In this document: piece by piece, positions 36,252 through 46,563 of the stretch
Position numbering within the stretch: position 1 is the first letter of the stretch
Layout of the letters: every line of letters begins with the position of its first letter
Assembly: GCA_016124805.1 (NCBI GenBank)
Contig: WGND01000007.1
Coordinates: 1 to 64,000, forward strand
Source of the DNA: Hyphomicrobiales bacterium
GTDB lineage: Bacteria > Pseudomonadota > Alphaproteobacteria > Parvibaculales > Parvibaculaceae
Direction: 5' to 3'
DNA: 64,000 nucleotides
Made by a program: the position numbers and the translations under genes
Notes under the pieces: generated by a model
Seen by the model: the letters and a program-made list of their open reading frames with translations, nothing else
The model's database searches: none
What the model was told of the DNA's origin: nothing

Positions 36252-37382
36252 CTATTCCGTGTACTGCTTTTCGTCGGTCACTGTTGCCCCAGTATGCATG
36301 GGCAGGAGAACGCGAAAAATGGTCCGGCGCGGCTGGCTGTCACATTCAATGATGCCGCCATGATCGCCGATGATTTTTGCAACAAGCGCCAGGCCAAGGC
36401 CCGTGCCGCTGGATTTTGTGGTGACGAAGGGATCGAAAAGATGCGGCAACAGGTCGTGCGGCACACCCGGTCCGTTGTCGATGACGCAGATTTCAAGCGG
36501 CAGGCTGACGCGGTCGCGGCTGCCCGGCATGGTCAGGCGGACGCCGGGCCGATAGGCCGTGGTGAGCGTTATTTCGCCATCATGATCTTCAATCGCTTCG
36601 GCCGCATTCTTGACCAGATTGAGAAAGACCTGAATGAGCTGGTCCTTGTCGCCCAGAACGGCCGGCAGCGAGGGGTCATATTCCTCAAGGATCTTGATGC
36701 GCTTGGCAAAGCCTGTGAGCGCAAGCTGTTTCACATGGCCGAGCACAAGATGGATGTTCACCGGTACGCGAGGAATGGGCCGCTCGTCGGAAAAGACTTC
36801 CATGCGATCCACAAGCTGGCATATCCGGTCGGTCTCTTCGCAGATCAGCCGTGTAAGCGTCTTGTCCTCTTCATTGCTGGAAAGTTCCAGCAACTGGGCC
36901 GCACCACGAATGCCCGACAGCGGGTTCTTGATTTCATGGGCGAGAATGGCGGCCATGCCCGTGACGGAGCGGGCCGCGCCGCGATGGGTCAACTGACGGT
37001 CCATCTTCGCTGCCATGGTGCGCAGCTGGATGATCAGCAGAACATGCTCAGGCGACTCCGCCAGCGGTGTCACCTGAATATCGACGGAACGGTCACCCTG
37101 ACGGGGCGTCCCGATCTCGACGCCATATTCATTGACCGAAACGCCGCGCGCAAAAACCTGCTCGATCAGTGTGAGGACCGGGCTGCCAAAGGCGACAAAA
37201 TCATTGAGCAGATGACCGACAAGAATGGCGGCGCTGGCCTGGAAAAACTGCTGGGCGCTGTCATTCACATATTCAATATGCAGATGCTTATCCAGAATGA
37301 TGACCGGATGCGGCATGGCATTGAGAACGATGGTGGCATCGGGCGGCGGACCCGCCTTTGTCTGGTTGAGCACTTGAACCAT
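36252..37382 (-). CDS. ntrB: Nitrogen sensor kinase NtrB
   Basis: The 376-residue soluble histidine kinase starts with a PAS domain ([27 protein letters not shown]), then an H-box ([23 protein letters not shown]) and a HATPase domain ([45 protein letters not shown]). No membrane segment is seen. It phosphorylates or dephosphorylates NtrC in response to PII. ATG at 37382 shares one base with the dusB stop (TGATG); the frame is open further upstream but that part reads inside dusB. Confidence 0.96.
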   Translation of the reverse strand: MVQVLNQTKAGPPPDATIVLNAMPHPVIILDKHLHIEYVNDSAQQFFQASAAILVGHLLNDFVAFGSPVLTLIEQVFARGVSVNEYGVEIGTPRQGDRSVDIQVTPLAESPEHVLLIIQLRTMAAKMDRQLTHRGAARSVTGMAAILAHEIKNPLSGIRGAAQLLELSSNEEDKTLTRLICEETDRICQLVDRMEVFSDERPIPRVPVNIHLVLGHVKQLALTGFAKRIKILEEYDPSLPAVLGDKDQLIQVFLNLVKNAAEAIEDHDGEITLTTAYRPGVRLTMPGSRDRVSLPLEICVIDNGPGVPHDLLPHLFDPFVTTKSSGTGLGLALVAKIIGDHGGIIECDSQPRRTIFRVLLPMHTGATVTDEKQYTE

Positions 37383-38413
37383 CAGGCAGCCTCTCTGGAA
37401 GGAGATGTGCGATTGGCCGCCGTCTGTTCGGCGGCATGCGCATAGAAACGCCCCAGACAGGTGATGACATCGGCGGGCTCCGTCATGCGGACAATCTCGC
37501 GCCGAGCCGCCATGGCTTCCTCGGGGAAGTGCTGCGAGGCTTCTTCCAGATACCATGCCAGATGCTTGCGGGCGGTCCGCAGACCAAGCGCCACGCCATA
37601 ATGCGAGAGCAGGTCTTCATAATGGGCGCGCGCTATTTCCCCCTGCTCGGCCCATGACGGGGCAGGCTTTTCCTCGCCCGTCGCCAGAAAATGTGCGACC
37701 TGATCCAGAAACCAGGGACGCCCCTGTGCGCCCCGGCCAATCATCACGCCGTCGGCGCCGGAGGCGGCCAGCACGGCGCGGGCATCGGCAAAACTCACAA
37801 TGTCGCCATTGGCGATGACAGGTATGGAGACCGCCTTTTTGACTTCCGAAATGAAATCCCAGTCCGCACGGCCCTTGTAGAACTGGCAGCGGGTTCGGCC
37901 ATGGACGGTGACAAGCTGGACGCCGGCCGCCTCGGCCCGTCGGGCAAGCTCGGGCGCATTGCGGCTGTTATCGTCCCAGCCGGTGCGCATTTTGAGGGTC
38001 ACGGGCAGGGAAACGGCGCCGACGGTCGCCTCGATCAGGCCCAGGGCGTGGTCCAGATCGCGCATCAGCGCCGAGCCGGACATGCCCGTGGTCACCTGTT
38101 TTGCCGGACAGCCCATATTAATGTCGATAATATCGGCGCCGGAGCCTTCAGCAATGCGGGCACCCTCGGCCATCCAATGGGCTTCGCGACCAGCCAGCTG
38201 GATGGAAAGTGGATAGACCTCGCCAACACCAGCGGCGCGGCGCACAACATCCTTGCGGGCCCGAACCAGTTCGTCGCTGGCGACCATCTCGGAGACGACA
38301 AGTCCAGCCCCCTGCTGCCAGACGGCGCGACGGGTCGGCAAATCCGTAACCCCCGCCATGGGCGCCAGAAAGACAGGATTTTCAATTTGATGGCGACCAA
38401 GGGAAATGGTCAA
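37382..38413 (-). CDS. dusB: tRNA-dihydrouridine synthase DusB (NifR3)
   Basis: The 343-residue flavin enzyme reduces specific uridines in tRNA. It shows the TIM-barrel pattern [38 protein letters not shown] (active-site Cys), [14 protein letters not shown] and [12 protein letters not shown]. In alphaproteobacteria dusB (formerly nifR3) sits in front of ntrBC, and here its stop and the ntrB start overlap by one base, so coupling is likely. Divergent ispDF lies beyond. Confidence 0.96.
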   Translation of the reverse strand: MTISLGRHQIENPVFLAPMAGVTDLPTRRAVWQQGAGLVVSEMVASDELVRARKDVVRRAAGVGEVYPLSIQLAGREAHWMAEGARIAEGSGADIIDINMGCPAKQVTTGMSGSALMRDLDHALGLIEATVGAVSLPVTLKMRTGWDDNSRNAPELARRAEAAGVQLVTVHGRTRCQFYKGRADWDFISEVKKAVSIPVIANGDIVSFADARAVLAASGADGVMIGRGAQGRPWFLDQVAHFLATGEEKPAPSWAEQGEIARAHYEDLLSHYGVALGLRTARKHLAWYLEEASQHFPEEAMAARREIVRMTEPADVITCLGRFYAHAAEQTAANRTSPSREAA

Positions 38414-38555
38414 TTTTTAGGCACCGAAAAAAGTTGCACAATGTTTGACCAATCTAACTTGCCAAAAGCGATACGGCAAGATGAAAGCGCTTCTAAACTG
38501 CCATTTATGCTTTTCCACCTTGCTAAGGATCGCCACCAGTGCGAAACGAAAAGAC

Positions 38556-39704
38556 ATGAAAACTGTCGCTCTCATCGTTGCGGCTGGTCGCGGCACCCGC
38601 GCCGGGCCGGGTGGCCCCAAGCAATATCGCCAGCTTTTGGGCCAATCTGTGCTGCATCGCAGCATGGCGGCCTTTGCCCAGCATGAGGGCATTCACCATA
38701 TCCTACCCGTGATCCATGCCCAGGATTTGGACGCCTTTGCCGCCTGCTGCCATGACATCGAAAAGCGGCTTGAGCCGGTCATTGGCGGCGAAACGCGACA
38801 GGAATCGGTTCTGGCGGGACTTAGAGCGCTTCAGGAGCTCACCCCCGATCTGGTGCTTATTCATGACGGTGCCAGGCCACTGATCGATCAGGCGACCATC
38901 AGCCGGGTCATTGAGGCCCTGAAAAGCCATGAGGGTGCGGCTGCCGGCCTGCCCGTCAGCGACACCATCCGCGAGGTGACGGACGATCTTGCCGGCGCCA
39001 CCGTACCGCGTGACAGGCTCTGGCGCGCCCAGACCCCGCAGGGCTTCCATTTTGCGCCGCTGCTGAAAGCCCACGAGGCAGAAAATGGCGCGAGCCACAC
39101 CGATGACGTGTCCGTTGCCCAGAAGGCTGGTATGAAGGTGATGATGGTGATGGGGCATGAAGACAATATCAAGATCACAACAGCGGAAGATATTCAGCGT
39201 GCGGAGCGATATTTGAACGCCATGAGTGAGACACGCAGCGGATCAGGCTTCGACGTTCATCGCTTCGGACCCGGCGACCACATCATGCTGTGCGGAATCC
39301 GCGTGCCCCATGATCACGGGCTCGTCGGCCACTCAGATGCCGATGCCGGATTGCACGCGCTGACTGATGCGATACTGGGCGCGATTGGCGATGGCGATAT
39401 AGGCCAGCATTTCCCGCCCAGCGATCCGCAATGGGCGGGCATGTCGTCGGATTTGTTTCTGGCCCATGCCATCAAGCTTGCCGCCCAAAAGAATGCGGTG
39501 CTTCTGCATGTCGATCTCACGATCATCTGCGAACACCCCAAGGTGGGGCCGCATCGCGAGGCCATGCGTCAACGCATTGCTGAAATCGCAGGGCTGGATG
39601 TGTCGCGGGTCAGCGTCAAGGCAACGACAACTGAGGGGCTGGGCTTTACCGGGCGCGGCGAAGGGCTTGCCGCCCAGGCGCTCGCCACCCTGCGGTTCAG
39701 TTGA
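38556..39704 (+). CDS. ispDF: Bifunctional MEP-pathway enzyme IspDF
   Basis: The 382-residue fusion carries IspD (about 1-225: [55 protein letters not shown]) and IspF (about 226-382: [49 protein letters not shown]). It makes CDP-methylerythritol and then the cyclodiphosphate for isoprenoid synthesis, skipping only the IspE step. Fusion of the two is common in alphaproteobacteria. I chose ATG at 38556 because it begins the IspD fold; the frame is open upstream. pgpA follows, starting before or just after the stop. Confidence 0.97.
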   Translation: MKTVALIVAAGRGTRAGPGGPKQYRQLLGQSVLHRSMAAFAQHEGIHHILPVIHAQDLDAFAACCHDIEKRLEPVIGGETRQESVLAGLRALQELTPDLVLIHDGARPLIDQATISRVIEALKSHEGAAAGLPVSDTIREVTDDLAGATVPRDRLWRAQTPQGFHFAPLLKAHEAENGASHTDDVSVAQKAGMKVMMVMGHEDNIKITTAEDIQRAERYLNAMSETRSGSGFDVHRFGPGDHIMLCGIRVPHDHGLVGHSDADAGLHALTDAILGAIGDGDIGQHFPPSDPQWAGMSSDLFLAHAIKLAAQKNAVLLHVDLTIICEHPKVGPHREAMRQRIAEIAGLDVSRVSVKATTTEGLGFTGRGEGLAAQALATLRFS

Positions 39705-39706
39705 TC

Positions 39707-40204
39707 ATGGCTTTTTTCAAACCCCTTCCCGGCGCCCTGCGCTTCAGCGACCCGATCGTGCTGATCTCGACATGGCTGGGCAGCGGATTGGTCGCACGCG
39801 CGCCGGGCACATGGGGCACGCTGGCCGCCCTGCCCTTTGCCTATGGCATCATGCTCGCGGGTGGCGCCGATCTTTTGAAGCTTGCCGCAATTGCCGTCTT
39901 TTTCGCCGGCGTATGGGCTGCGGGCAAATATGCCGTTGATAGCGGGCTTGATGACCCTTCCGAGGTGGTGATTGATGAAGTCGCGGCCATGTGGCTCGTG
40001 CTTGTCTATGCCCCCTTCACACTGACGGGATGGATCATTGCATTTGGCCTCTTCCGCTTCTTTGATATCGTCAAACCATGGCCCGTCAGCCTTGCCGATC
40101 AGAAACTTGTAGGCGGGTTCGGCATCATGGCCGACGACATTGTGGCCGCACTTTATGCCATTCTCGTTTTCTTTCTCTATCGCGCCTTCATAAGCGGAGC
40201 CTGA
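39707..40204 (+). CDS. pgpA: Phosphatidylglycerophosphatase A
   Basis: The 165-residue membrane enzyme removes the phosphate from phosphatidylglycerophosphate. It shows the PgpA pattern LISTWLGSGLVARAPGTWGTLAALPFAYG, DPSEVVIDEVAAMWLVL (acidic metal site) and ADDIVAALYAILVFF, with several hydrophobic helices. It starts 2 bp after the ispDF stop and is followed 4 bp later by the cinA-like gene, which suggests one operon. Confidence 0.93.
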   Translation: MAFFKPLPGALRFSDPIVLISTWLGSGLVARAPGTWGTLAALPFAYGIMLAGGADLLKLAAIAVFFAGVWAAGKYAVDSGLDDPSEVVIDEVAAMWLVLVYAPFTLTGWIIAFGLFRFFDIVKPWPVSLADQKLVGGFGIMADDIVAALYAILVFFLYRAFISGA

Positions 40205-40208
40205 CAGG

Positions 40209-40703
40209 ATGAGCATCTTTCCAAAGCCACTTGTGCAGCGCGCCGAGCTGCTTCTTGATGATACCCGCAAGGCCAAACTCAAGATCGCGGTAGCGGAATC
40301 CTGCACGGGCGGATTGATCTCGGCGCTCTTCACCGAGATACCCGGCTCATCAGATGTCTTTGAGCGCGGATTTATTGTTTATTCCAATGATGCCAAGCGC
40401 GACATGCTGGGTGTGCCCGGCGATCTCATTGCGGATATGGGCGCGGTGAGCGAACCTGTCGCGCGCACCATGGCGGAAGGCGCGCTTAATCATTCGCGCG
40501 CACATCTCTCCGTTTCCGTCACCGGCGTGGCGGGACCGGGCGGCGGCACGCCGATGAAGCCTGTGGGCATGGTGCATTTCGGCGCGGCGCGGCGCGGGCG
40601 CAACATCACGCATGAAGTGCATGAATTCGGCCCGCTGGAGCGCGAGGAAATCCGGATGAAAAGCGTCGAGGTCGCCCTGATCCTGCTTGCCAGCATGATC
40701 TGA
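40209..40703 (+). CDS. CinA-family nicotinamide-nucleotide amidohydrolase (PncC-like)
   Basis: The 164-residue protein corresponds to the C-terminal CinA domain alone, with AVAESCTGGLISALFTEIPGSSDVFERGFIVYSNDAK and SVTGVAGPGGGTPMKPVGMVHFG. Such proteins deamidate NMN to NaMN (PncC) in NAD recycling. The N-terminal competence-type domain is missing, as is usual for this short form. It is convergent with the RatA/COQ10-like gene, with only a 3-bp gap. Confidence 0.92.
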   Translation: MSIFPKPLVQRAELLLDDTRKAKLKIAVAESCTGGLISALFTEIPGSSDVFERGFIVYSNDAKRDMLGVPGDLIADMGAVSEPVARTMAEGALNHSRAHLSVSVTGVAGPGGGTPMKPVGMVHFGAARRGRNITHEVHEFGPLEREEIRMKSVEVALILLASMI

Positions 40704-40706
40704 AGA

Positions 40707-41186
40707 TTAGCTGCTGACTGTCGGGCCTGACAGGGTCGGATTCCCATAAAGCACTTCGGCGCGCTTGATGAAAGCCTCCATCATGCGCGTGAAGGCTTTT
40801 GAAAAAACGCCATTCATCATTTTCTGCAGGATCGCGCTGCGGAATTCAAAATCGAGAAAAAAATGCACGCGGCAACGATGATCGCCGAGCACTTCGAAGT
40901 GCCAGCGATTGGTCAGATGCTTGAACGGCCCCTTCACGAGGGCGACGCCAATTTCGCGCTGCTGATCGTCAAGCGACACACGACTGGTGAATTGTTCGCG
41001 GAACATCTTATAGGCAATCATCAGGTCGGCGAGCAGCACGTGTATGCCGTCGACCTCCTCGCGCCGCCTGACGCGCGCGCCGGAACACCAGGGCAGAAAT
41101 TCCGGGTAGCGCTCCACATCGCCAACCATGGCGAACATGTCGGCGGCGGAGAAATCCACATCCCGGCTGTCGTGAATGCTCGGCAT
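40707..41186 (-). CDS. COQ10/RatA family START-domain protein
   Basis: The 159-residue protein has the START-like fold of the RatA/COQ10 family (FSAADMFAMVGDVERYPEFLPWCSGARVRRRE through HFFLDFEFRSAILQKMMNGVFSKAFTRMMEAF). In alphaproteobacteria and mitochondria these proteins bind coenzyme Q; the E. coli homologue was proposed to inhibit ribosome association. It lies 3 bp after lipA on the minus strand. I do not treat it as a toxin, since there is no RatB-like partner. Confidence 0.9.
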   Translation of the reverse strand: MPSIHDSRDVDFSAADMFAMVGDVERYPEFLPWCSGARVRRREEVDGIHVLLADLMIAYKMFREQFTSRVSLDDQQREIGVALVKGPFKHLTNRWHFEVLGDHRCRVHFFLDFEFRSAILQKMMNGVFSKAFTRMMEAFIKRAEVLYGNPTLSGPTVSS

Positions 41187-41189
41187 GGA

Positions 41190-42164
41190 TCAGCTGCGCC
41201 GGGCGAGCTCAGCCGCACGTGCCTTGCGCAGCAGCTCAAAGTCGCTATCGGCGTGATAGGAGGAACGTGTCAGCGGGCTTGAGGAGACAAGCAGAAAGCC
41301 CTTGGCGCGTGCTGTCGTCTCATAGGATTTGAATTCATCCGGCTCGACAAAACGATCAATGGCAGCATGTTTGCGCGTCGGCTGGAGATACTGCCCGATG
41401 GTCAGAAAATCGATATGGGCCGAGCGCATGTCATCCATGACCTGCAGCACTTCCTCGCGCCCCTCGCCCAGACCGACCATGATGCCGGACTTGGTGAAGA
41501 TGGAGGGATCGAGTTCCTTCACACGCTGCAACAGACGCAACGAATGGAAATAGCGCGCGCCGGGCCGAATGCTGAGATAGAGGCGCGGCACGGTTTCAAG
41601 ATTGTGATTGAAGACATCAGGTCGCGCGGCGACGACTTTTTCAAGCGCGCCTTCCTTGCGCAGGAAATCCGGCGTCAGGATCTCGATGGTTGTTTCGGGC
41701 GAATGGGCACGGATGGCTTCTATCACCTCGACGAAATGCTGCGCGCCGCCATCCGCCAGATCATCGCGGTCAACCGAGGTGATGACGACATGGCGCAGGC
41801 CGAGCTTGGCAACGGCAATGGCGACATTTTCAGGTTCGTTAGGATCAAGCGCGCCAGGCAGGCCGGTTTTGACATTGCAGAAGGAGCAGGCGCGCGTGCA
41901 GGTGTCGCCCATGATCATCATGGTGGCGTGTTTCTGCGACCAGCATTCGCCGATATTGGGGCAGCCTGCCTCCTCGCACACCGTCACGAGATTGTTCTCG
42001 CGGACGATTTTCTTTGTCTCGGTATAGACCGGCGATCCGGGGGCCTTGACCCTGATCCAGCTCGGTTTGCGCAGCACCTCGGTGTCGGGCCGATGGGCCT
42101 TTTCGGGGTGGCGTGGACGGGGCTTTTCGCCTTCCACTTGCAGCTTGTCGATGATGGTGACCAT
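41190..42164 (-). CDS. lipA: Lipoyl synthase
   Basis: The 324-residue radical SAM enzyme inserts sulfur into protein-bound octanoyl groups, such as on the E2 and E1-beta lipoyl domains encoded a few kb away. Two clusters are visible: [13 protein letters not shown] (auxiliary) and [10 protein letters not shown] (radical SAM). The C-terminal RSSYHAD region, which completes the auxiliary cluster, is present. The start is ATG at 42164. Confidence 0.97.
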   Translation of the reverse strand: MVTIIDKLQVEGEKPRPRHPEKAHRPDTEVLRKPSWIRVKAPGSPVYTETKKIVRENNLVTVCEEAGCPNIGECWSQKHATMMIMGDTCTRACSFCNVKTGLPGALDPNEPENVAIAVAKLGLRHVVITSVDRDDLADGGAQHFVEVIEAIRAHSPETTIEILTPDFLRKEGALEKVVAARPDVFNHNLETVPRLYLSIRPGARYFHSLRLLQRVKELDPSIFTKSGIMVGLGEGREEVLQVMDDMRSAHIDFLTIGQYLQPTRKHAAIDRFVEPDEFKSYETTARAKGFLLVSSSPLTRSSYHADSDFELLRKARAAELARRS

Positions 42165-42251
42165 GTCTTTTGCCAGATATCGCCTGATGTCTAATGCCTA
42201 ACATGGATAGACGCTGCGTGGCTTTCAAGCAAGCGGTGGAAATGCGGCGAA

Positions 42252-42773
42252 TTAGTCGAAATAATTCGTGTCTTTGAGCTCAAACATGCCTGTCATGATC
42301 TGCAAATCGCCGGAATCAGCCCTGACAACAAGATAAATGACTTCAAAGACGGCATGTTCCAGTTCCAGGCCCAGAAAACGGCCAACAAGGACCCGGGGCT
42401 GTCTGTTCTGCAGCATGTCATACAGGAATTCGATCTGTTCGGCAGCCATGCGCGCGCCGTAGCATTCCGACATGCGACGCCCATTGAGTTTGATACCCAT
42501 GCGCTGTTCATTGGCTGCGCCGACGAGCCGATAGCGGAAGTCATGGTCGCCTTTGACAGGTTCAATGATGGTGATGCCGCCCATGACCTTGACGAGATCG
42601 ACGGGGTTGATGTCGCGGCGATTTGCAATGCCCTGTTCATCGGCACGCGAAAGGACATAATTCCACAGAAAAATGTTGAGCGGATGGATGGGCGCGTCGA
42701 CGGGACGGGCCTCATAATCGACCTCTACCTTTTTGCTGTCGTAGCCCAGATCACTCAGCATGAAATTCTCCAT
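42252..42773 (-). CDS. PAS_5 family single-domain protein (second copy)
   Basis: The 173-residue soluble protein contains a PAS_5-like core (HPLNIFLWNYVLSRADEQGIANRRDINPVDLVKVMGGITIIEPVKGDHDFRYRLVGAANEQRMGIKLNGRRMSE). It is paralogous to the gene at 1780-2295, with shared pattern RRDINP, RLVG and a Gly-rich turn, but low identity outside. Its neighbours, lipA and a sulfatase, give no functional clue. Confidence 0.75.
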   Translation of the reverse strand: MENFMLSDLGYDSKKVEVDYEARPVDAPIHPLNIFLWNYVLSRADEQGIANRRDINPVDLVKVMGGITIIEPVKGDHDFRYRLVGAANEQRMGIKLNGRRMSECYGARMAAEQIEFLYDMLQNRQPRVLVGRFLGLELEHAVFEVIYLVVRADSGDLQIMTGMFELKDTNYFD

Positions 42774-42827
42774 GCGCCAGACTAGGCCCCGATAAATTAA
42801 GAGAATATTACGTATAGCGAATTTGGC

Positions 42828-44360
42828 TCAGGCAAAACCCAGCCTTTTGCGCTGGCTTTCAGGCGCTTCGAGTTCAATGAGCGCGGCATCAAGTTTTTCC
42901 GCCATGATGGTTTCAAGCGCCGTACCGGCAAGATTCCTGGATTCTTCCGGGTCCGTTTCGATGTTATAGAGGTGATTGCCACCGAATTTGGTGAAGGCCC
43001 AATAGGGCAGCTTGTCGCCCTCGCTCCAGGGTTGATGGATCACGGGCACATTGCTGCCCGGCATGCGGTCCAGAAAGGCCCGGTCGTCGGGCAGCGGCAA
43101 TTCCTGCTCACGCGAGAGAAAATGCGTCGGCATGGTCGACCAGCGATTGGAGAGCATGGAGAGCGGCGCGTTGTTGCCAACGGGTCCACGTGCATATTTA
43201 TGCGTGCCATCGATGATGTGGACCTCACGTCCCCAGACGCCTGTGAGGAGCCAATCACGCACGGATGTGGCCTTGCCGGCCAATAATGGCAGAAGCGAGC
43301 GGCCATGAATGCGCTGGCGCGGCGTCACGCCGAACATGTCGGCCAGCGTGGCGTAGAGATCAACCGATGTTGTCAGCGCATCGCAGGTGTCGGGCGCCAC
43401 ATCCGGATGGGCGATCATCAACGGGATATGGCCCAGCGTTTCATAGACCGGCACACCGGGCTTGCCCCAGATGTCCTTTTCGCCGAGATAATGCCCATGA
43501 TCCGTACAAAGAATGACAAGCGTATCCTTCCAGAGATCATGGGCGTCAAGCGCGTCCATGATCTTGCCAAACCAGTGGTCGATCATGGTGAGCTTGCCGC
43601 CATAACAGGCGCGGATCTGCCGGGCCTGTCTTTCGGTCAGGACGCCCTTCTCGATGGCACCCTGCATGTAAGGCGGCCAGATGAGATGGGCCCCTTCCCA
43701 TTCCTTGTCATACATGGAGGCATAGGGTTCCGGCGTGTCGAAAGGTTCATGCGGGTCGAACTCATCGACGAAGAGAAAGAAGCGCTCATGCTGGCCGGCA
43801 TTCTCCTCCAGCCATCTGGCCGCCGCGCCCATGGTGCGCGGCCCCGGAAAATCTGCTTCGGTTTTGAAATAGCCGCGCGAGTCATCATACGGCATGTGCT
43901 TGCGCATGAAATTTGGCGCCCCGGCCCAGCTCGGGTCCGGTCTTGTTTTCCAGGGGTCGCCTTCATGGCCACGCTGATAGTCCCAGGCGGTGAAATCAAT
44001 GTGATAATTTTCGCCGCCCGATTCAAACAGATGCGGGTGATCTGAAATCAGTTGCGTGACGACACCGGCCTTGCGCAGCTCATAGGTGATGGCGTCTTCC
44101 CAAATCTCAATCGACCCCCATGGCCGCCAGAGAAAATCCCAGGCGCCGCAGAGAATATCGTGGCGGGCGGGCATGCAGGGCAGCGAACCCGTGAAATGCC
44201 TGGTGAAGCGCGTTGAGCGTGTCGCAAAGCGATCCATATGGGGCGTGGCAAATTCATCGCCCCCATAGGCCCCCAGCATGTGCCGGTTGAGACTGTCGAG
44301 CAGAATGACGACCGCGTTTTTCGGCCCCGCGCCGGTCGGCGTCTGCCCGGTCTCCGTCAT
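42828..44360 (-). CDS. Sulfatase (formylglycine-type)
   Basis: The 510-residue alkaline-phosphatase-fold sulfatase has the metal site VVILLDSLNRHMLGAYG and the modified-Cys motif CMPAR (Cys 62 would become formylglycine), followed by CTDHGHYLGEKDIWGKPG and VYETLGHIPLMIAHPD. There is no signal peptide, so it would be cytoplasmic, which is unusual for carbohydrate sulfatases. It overlaps terC by 4 bp (ATGA) and is thus likely co-translated. It needs a maturase (FGE or AtsB-like) not seen in this window. Arylsulfatase or choline-sulfatase-like activity is possible, but substrate is unknown. Confidence 0.88.
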   Translation of the reverse strand: MTETGQTPTGAGPKNAVVILLDSLNRHMLGAYGGDEFATPHMDRFATRSTRFTRHFTGSLPCMPARHDILCGAWDFLWRPWGSIEIWEDAITYELRKAGVVTQLISDHPHLFESGGENYHIDFTAWDYQRGHEGDPWKTRPDPSWAGAPNFMRKHMPYDDSRGYFKTEADFPGPRTMGAAARWLEENAGQHERFFLFVDEFDPHEPFDTPEPYASMYDKEWEGAHLIWPPYMQGAIEKGVLTERQARQIRACYGGKLTMIDHWFGKIMDALDAHDLWKDTLVILCTDHGHYLGEKDIWGKPGVPVYETLGHIPLMIAHPDVAPDTCDALTTSVDLYATLADMFGVTPRQRIHGRSLLPLLAGKATSVRDWLLTGVWGREVHIIDGTHKYARGPVGNNAPLSMLSNRWSTMPTHFLSREQELPLPDDRAFLDRMPGSNVPVIHQPWSEGDKLPYWAFTKFGGNHLYNIETDPEESRNLAGTALETIMAEKLDAALIELEAPESQRKRLGFA

Positions 44361-45118
44361 GTGCCGCTTTTGGCGGCTGCCTCGGCGGCAGCGGCTTCCT
44401 TGGCCCGACGACGCCCCTGCGCCCAGAGATTGAGCGACTCCACGCCGATGGAAAAGGCCACGGCAAAGTAGAGATAGGCTTTGGGAATGTGGAAATGCAT
44501 GGCATCGGCCACCAGCGACACACCGATGAGGATGAGGAAGCTGAGCGCCAGCATCTTCACGGTCGGGTGACGATCCACAAAGGCCGACACGGACTCGGCG
44601 GCAAAGATCATGACGAAGACAGCAGCCAGCACGGCTGTTGCCATGATCTCGAAATGATCGGACATGCCCACGGCGGTCATCACCGTGTCGAGCGAGAAAA
44701 CAATGTCGATGATGGCGATCTGCGCGACAACGGACCAGACCGACGGCATCTTGGACTCATCGATTTCATGGCCGTGATCGCTTCCCTCCACCGCGTGGTG
44801 AATTTCGGTGGTTGATTTGGCGATCAGGAAAAGGCCGCCGACCATGAGAATGATGTCGCGCCAGGAGAAATCAAAATCCAGCACGGAGATGATTGGCTCG
44901 CTCAGCGTGACAACCCAGGCTACCGACCCGAGAAGGCCAAGACGGGTGACAAGGGCGGCGATGAGACCCAGCCGGCGTCCCATCTTCTGCTGATGCCTGG
45001 GTAGGCGCGAGGCAAGGATGGACAGAAAAATCAGGTTGTCGACACCCAGAACAATCTCAAGGACTGTCAGGGTCAGGAGGCTCGCCCAATTCCCCGGGTC
45101 GGAGAAGATCTCAATCAT
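44357..45118 (-). CDS. TerC family membrane protein
   Basis: The 253-residue protein has seven or so transmembrane helices with the TerC core (TVLEIVLGVDNLIFLSILASRLP, IIDIVFSLDTVMTAVGM), including the membrane-embedded Asp residues linked to metal (Mn2+) export. A loop DHGHEIDESK could bind metal. Its 3' end overlaps the sulfatase start by 4 bp. This gene and the sulfatase interrupt the usual lpd-to-lipA neighbourhood. Confidence 0.9.
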   Translation of the reverse strand: MIEIFSDPGNWASLLTLTVLEIVLGVDNLIFLSILASRLPRHQQKMGRRLGLIAALVTRLGLLGSVAWVVTLSEPIISVLDFDFSWRDIILMVGGLFLIAKSTTEIHHAVEGSDHGHEIDESKMPSVWSVVAQIAIIDIVFSLDTVMTAVGMSDHFEIMATAVLAAVFVMIFAAESVSAFVDRHPTVKMLALSFLILIGVSLVADAMHFHIPKAYLYFAVAFSIGVESLNLWAQGRRRAKEAAAAEAAAKSGT

Positions 45119-45127
45119 GTTTACCGG

Positions 45128-46531
45128 CTAGAAGTTCAAAGCCTGATCATAGGCATCCAGAACCGATTCATGCATCATTTCACTAAGTGTGGGATGCGGG
45201 AACACGGCGTGCATAAGGTCAGCTTCTGTTGTTTCCAATGTTCTAGCGACCGTATAGCCCTGAATGAGTTCTGTCACCTCTGCACCGATCATATGGGCGC
45301 CAAGAAGTTCCCCGGTTTTCTCGTCAAAGACGGTTTTGATGAGGCCTTCGACTTCACCCAGCGCAATGGCCTTGCCATTGGCTCTATAGGGCGCCCTGCC
45401 CACCTTGACCTTATAACCGGCTTCGCGGGCCTTTGCTTCTGTCAGCCCGACGCTGGCAACCTGCGGATTGGCGTAGGTGCAGCCGGGTATTTTGCTGGTA
45501 TCGAGGGGGTGGAGACCTTTGGTTCCGGCGATACGCTCAGCGGCAATGACGCCCTCGTGGCTGGCCTTGTGGGCCAGCCAGGGCGCGCCGACGAGATCGC
45601 CAATGGCGTAAATGCCCTTGACGCCTGTTTCCAGCCATTCATTGACGACGACATGACCGCGCTCAACCTTGATTCCCAGGGCCTCAAGACCGAGATTTTC
45701 AACATTGCCCGTAATGCCGACGGCCGAAATCACCCGATCCACGGTTAAGGTCTCGGTTTTGCCTTCCGGGCCTTCCAGCGTGGCGGTGACACTGTCCTTG
45801 CCCTTGTCGAGCTTGGTGACTTTGGTCTGGGTGCGGATGGCCATGCCCTGCTTCTTGAATGACTTAGCCGCAAGCTCGGATATTTCGGCATCTTCCACCG
45901 GCAGCACGCGGTCCATCACCTCGACGATGGTGACCTCAGCGCCAAAGGCATGGAAGAAGCTCGCAAACTCGACGCCAATCGCGCCCGAGCCAATGACAAG
46001 CAGCGATTTGGGGATGGCCTTGGGCACCATGGCCTCGCGATAGGTCCAGATGAGCTCGCCATCCGGCTCGATGCCGGGCAGCGTGCGGGCGCGGGCGCCG
46101 GTGGCGAGGATGATGTTCTTCGCCGCGATCTCCTGCTTGTCACCGGATGCCAGTTCGACGCTGACGACTCCCGGCGCCTTGAGCTTGCCGAGGCCGTCAA
46201 TGACGTCGACCTTGTTTTTCTTCATCAGGAATTTGACGCCCCCCGACAGCGTGCCCGCCACCTTGCGTGACCGCTTGACGATGGCGTCGGCATCAAAGGC
46301 GATGCCTTCGGCCTTGAGACCGAATTCCTCTGCCCGTCCCATCAGGTGGTAGACCTCGGCTGACCGCAGCAGCGCCTTGGTGGGGATGCAGCCCCAGTTG
46401 AGGCAGATGCCACCGAGATTTTCACGCTCGATGATGGCCGTCTTCATGCCGAGCTGGGCGCAGCGCACCGCGGCAATATAACCGCCAGGGCCCGAGCCGA
46501 TAATCACAACGTCGTAGCTTGCAGCTGTCAT
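45128..46531 (-). CDS. lpdA: Dihydrolipoyl dehydrogenase (E3)
   Basis: The 467-residue FAD enzyme re-oxidises dihydrolipoyl groups of the pyruvate dehydrogenase complex. It has GSGPGG (FAD), the redox disulfide GGICLNWGCIPTKALL, a GSGAIGVEFASFF NAD site and the C-terminal HPTLSEMMHE base motif. I chose the ATG at 46531 rather than the upstream one at 46567, which overlaps pdhC, because the known N-terminus is MTAASYDVVIIG-like. It is the last gene of the pdh group. Confidence 0.97.
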   Translation of the reverse strand: MTAASYDVVIIGSGPGGYIAAVRCAQLGMKTAIIERENLGGICLNWGCIPTKALLRSAEVYHLMGRAEEFGLKAEGIAFDADAIVKRSRKVAGTLSGGVKFLMKKNKVDVIDGLGKLKAPGVVSVELASGDKQEIAAKNIILATGARARTLPGIEPDGELIWTYREAMVPKAIPKSLLVIGSGAIGVEFASFFHAFGAEVTIVEVMDRVLPVEDAEISELAAKSFKKQGMAIRTQTKVTKLDKGKDSVTATLEGPEGKTETLTVDRVISAVGITGNVENLGLEALGIKVERGHVVVNEWLETGVKGIYAIGDLVGAPWLAHKASHEGVIAAERIAGTKGLHPLDTSKIPGCTYANPQVASVGLTEAKAREAGYKVKVGRAPYRANGKAIALGEVEGLIKTVFDEKTGELLGAHMIGAEVTELIQGYTVARTLETTEADLMHAVFPHPTLSEMMHESVLDAYDQALNF

Positions 46532-46563
46532 TTGTTTTCGCCTTTCGCTGAAACCGGACGCGC

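Noticed and set aside
35271-37445. A 724-codon open frame antisense to ntrB and ntrC
   Set aside because: It lies fully opposite two well-conserved genes, has no family motif or ribosome site, and such mirror frames are common in GC-rich coding DNA.
40707-41186. RatA-like gene as a toxin-antitoxin system
   Set aside because: No RatB partner; its position after lipA fits a coenzyme-Q-binding COQ10-type protein.
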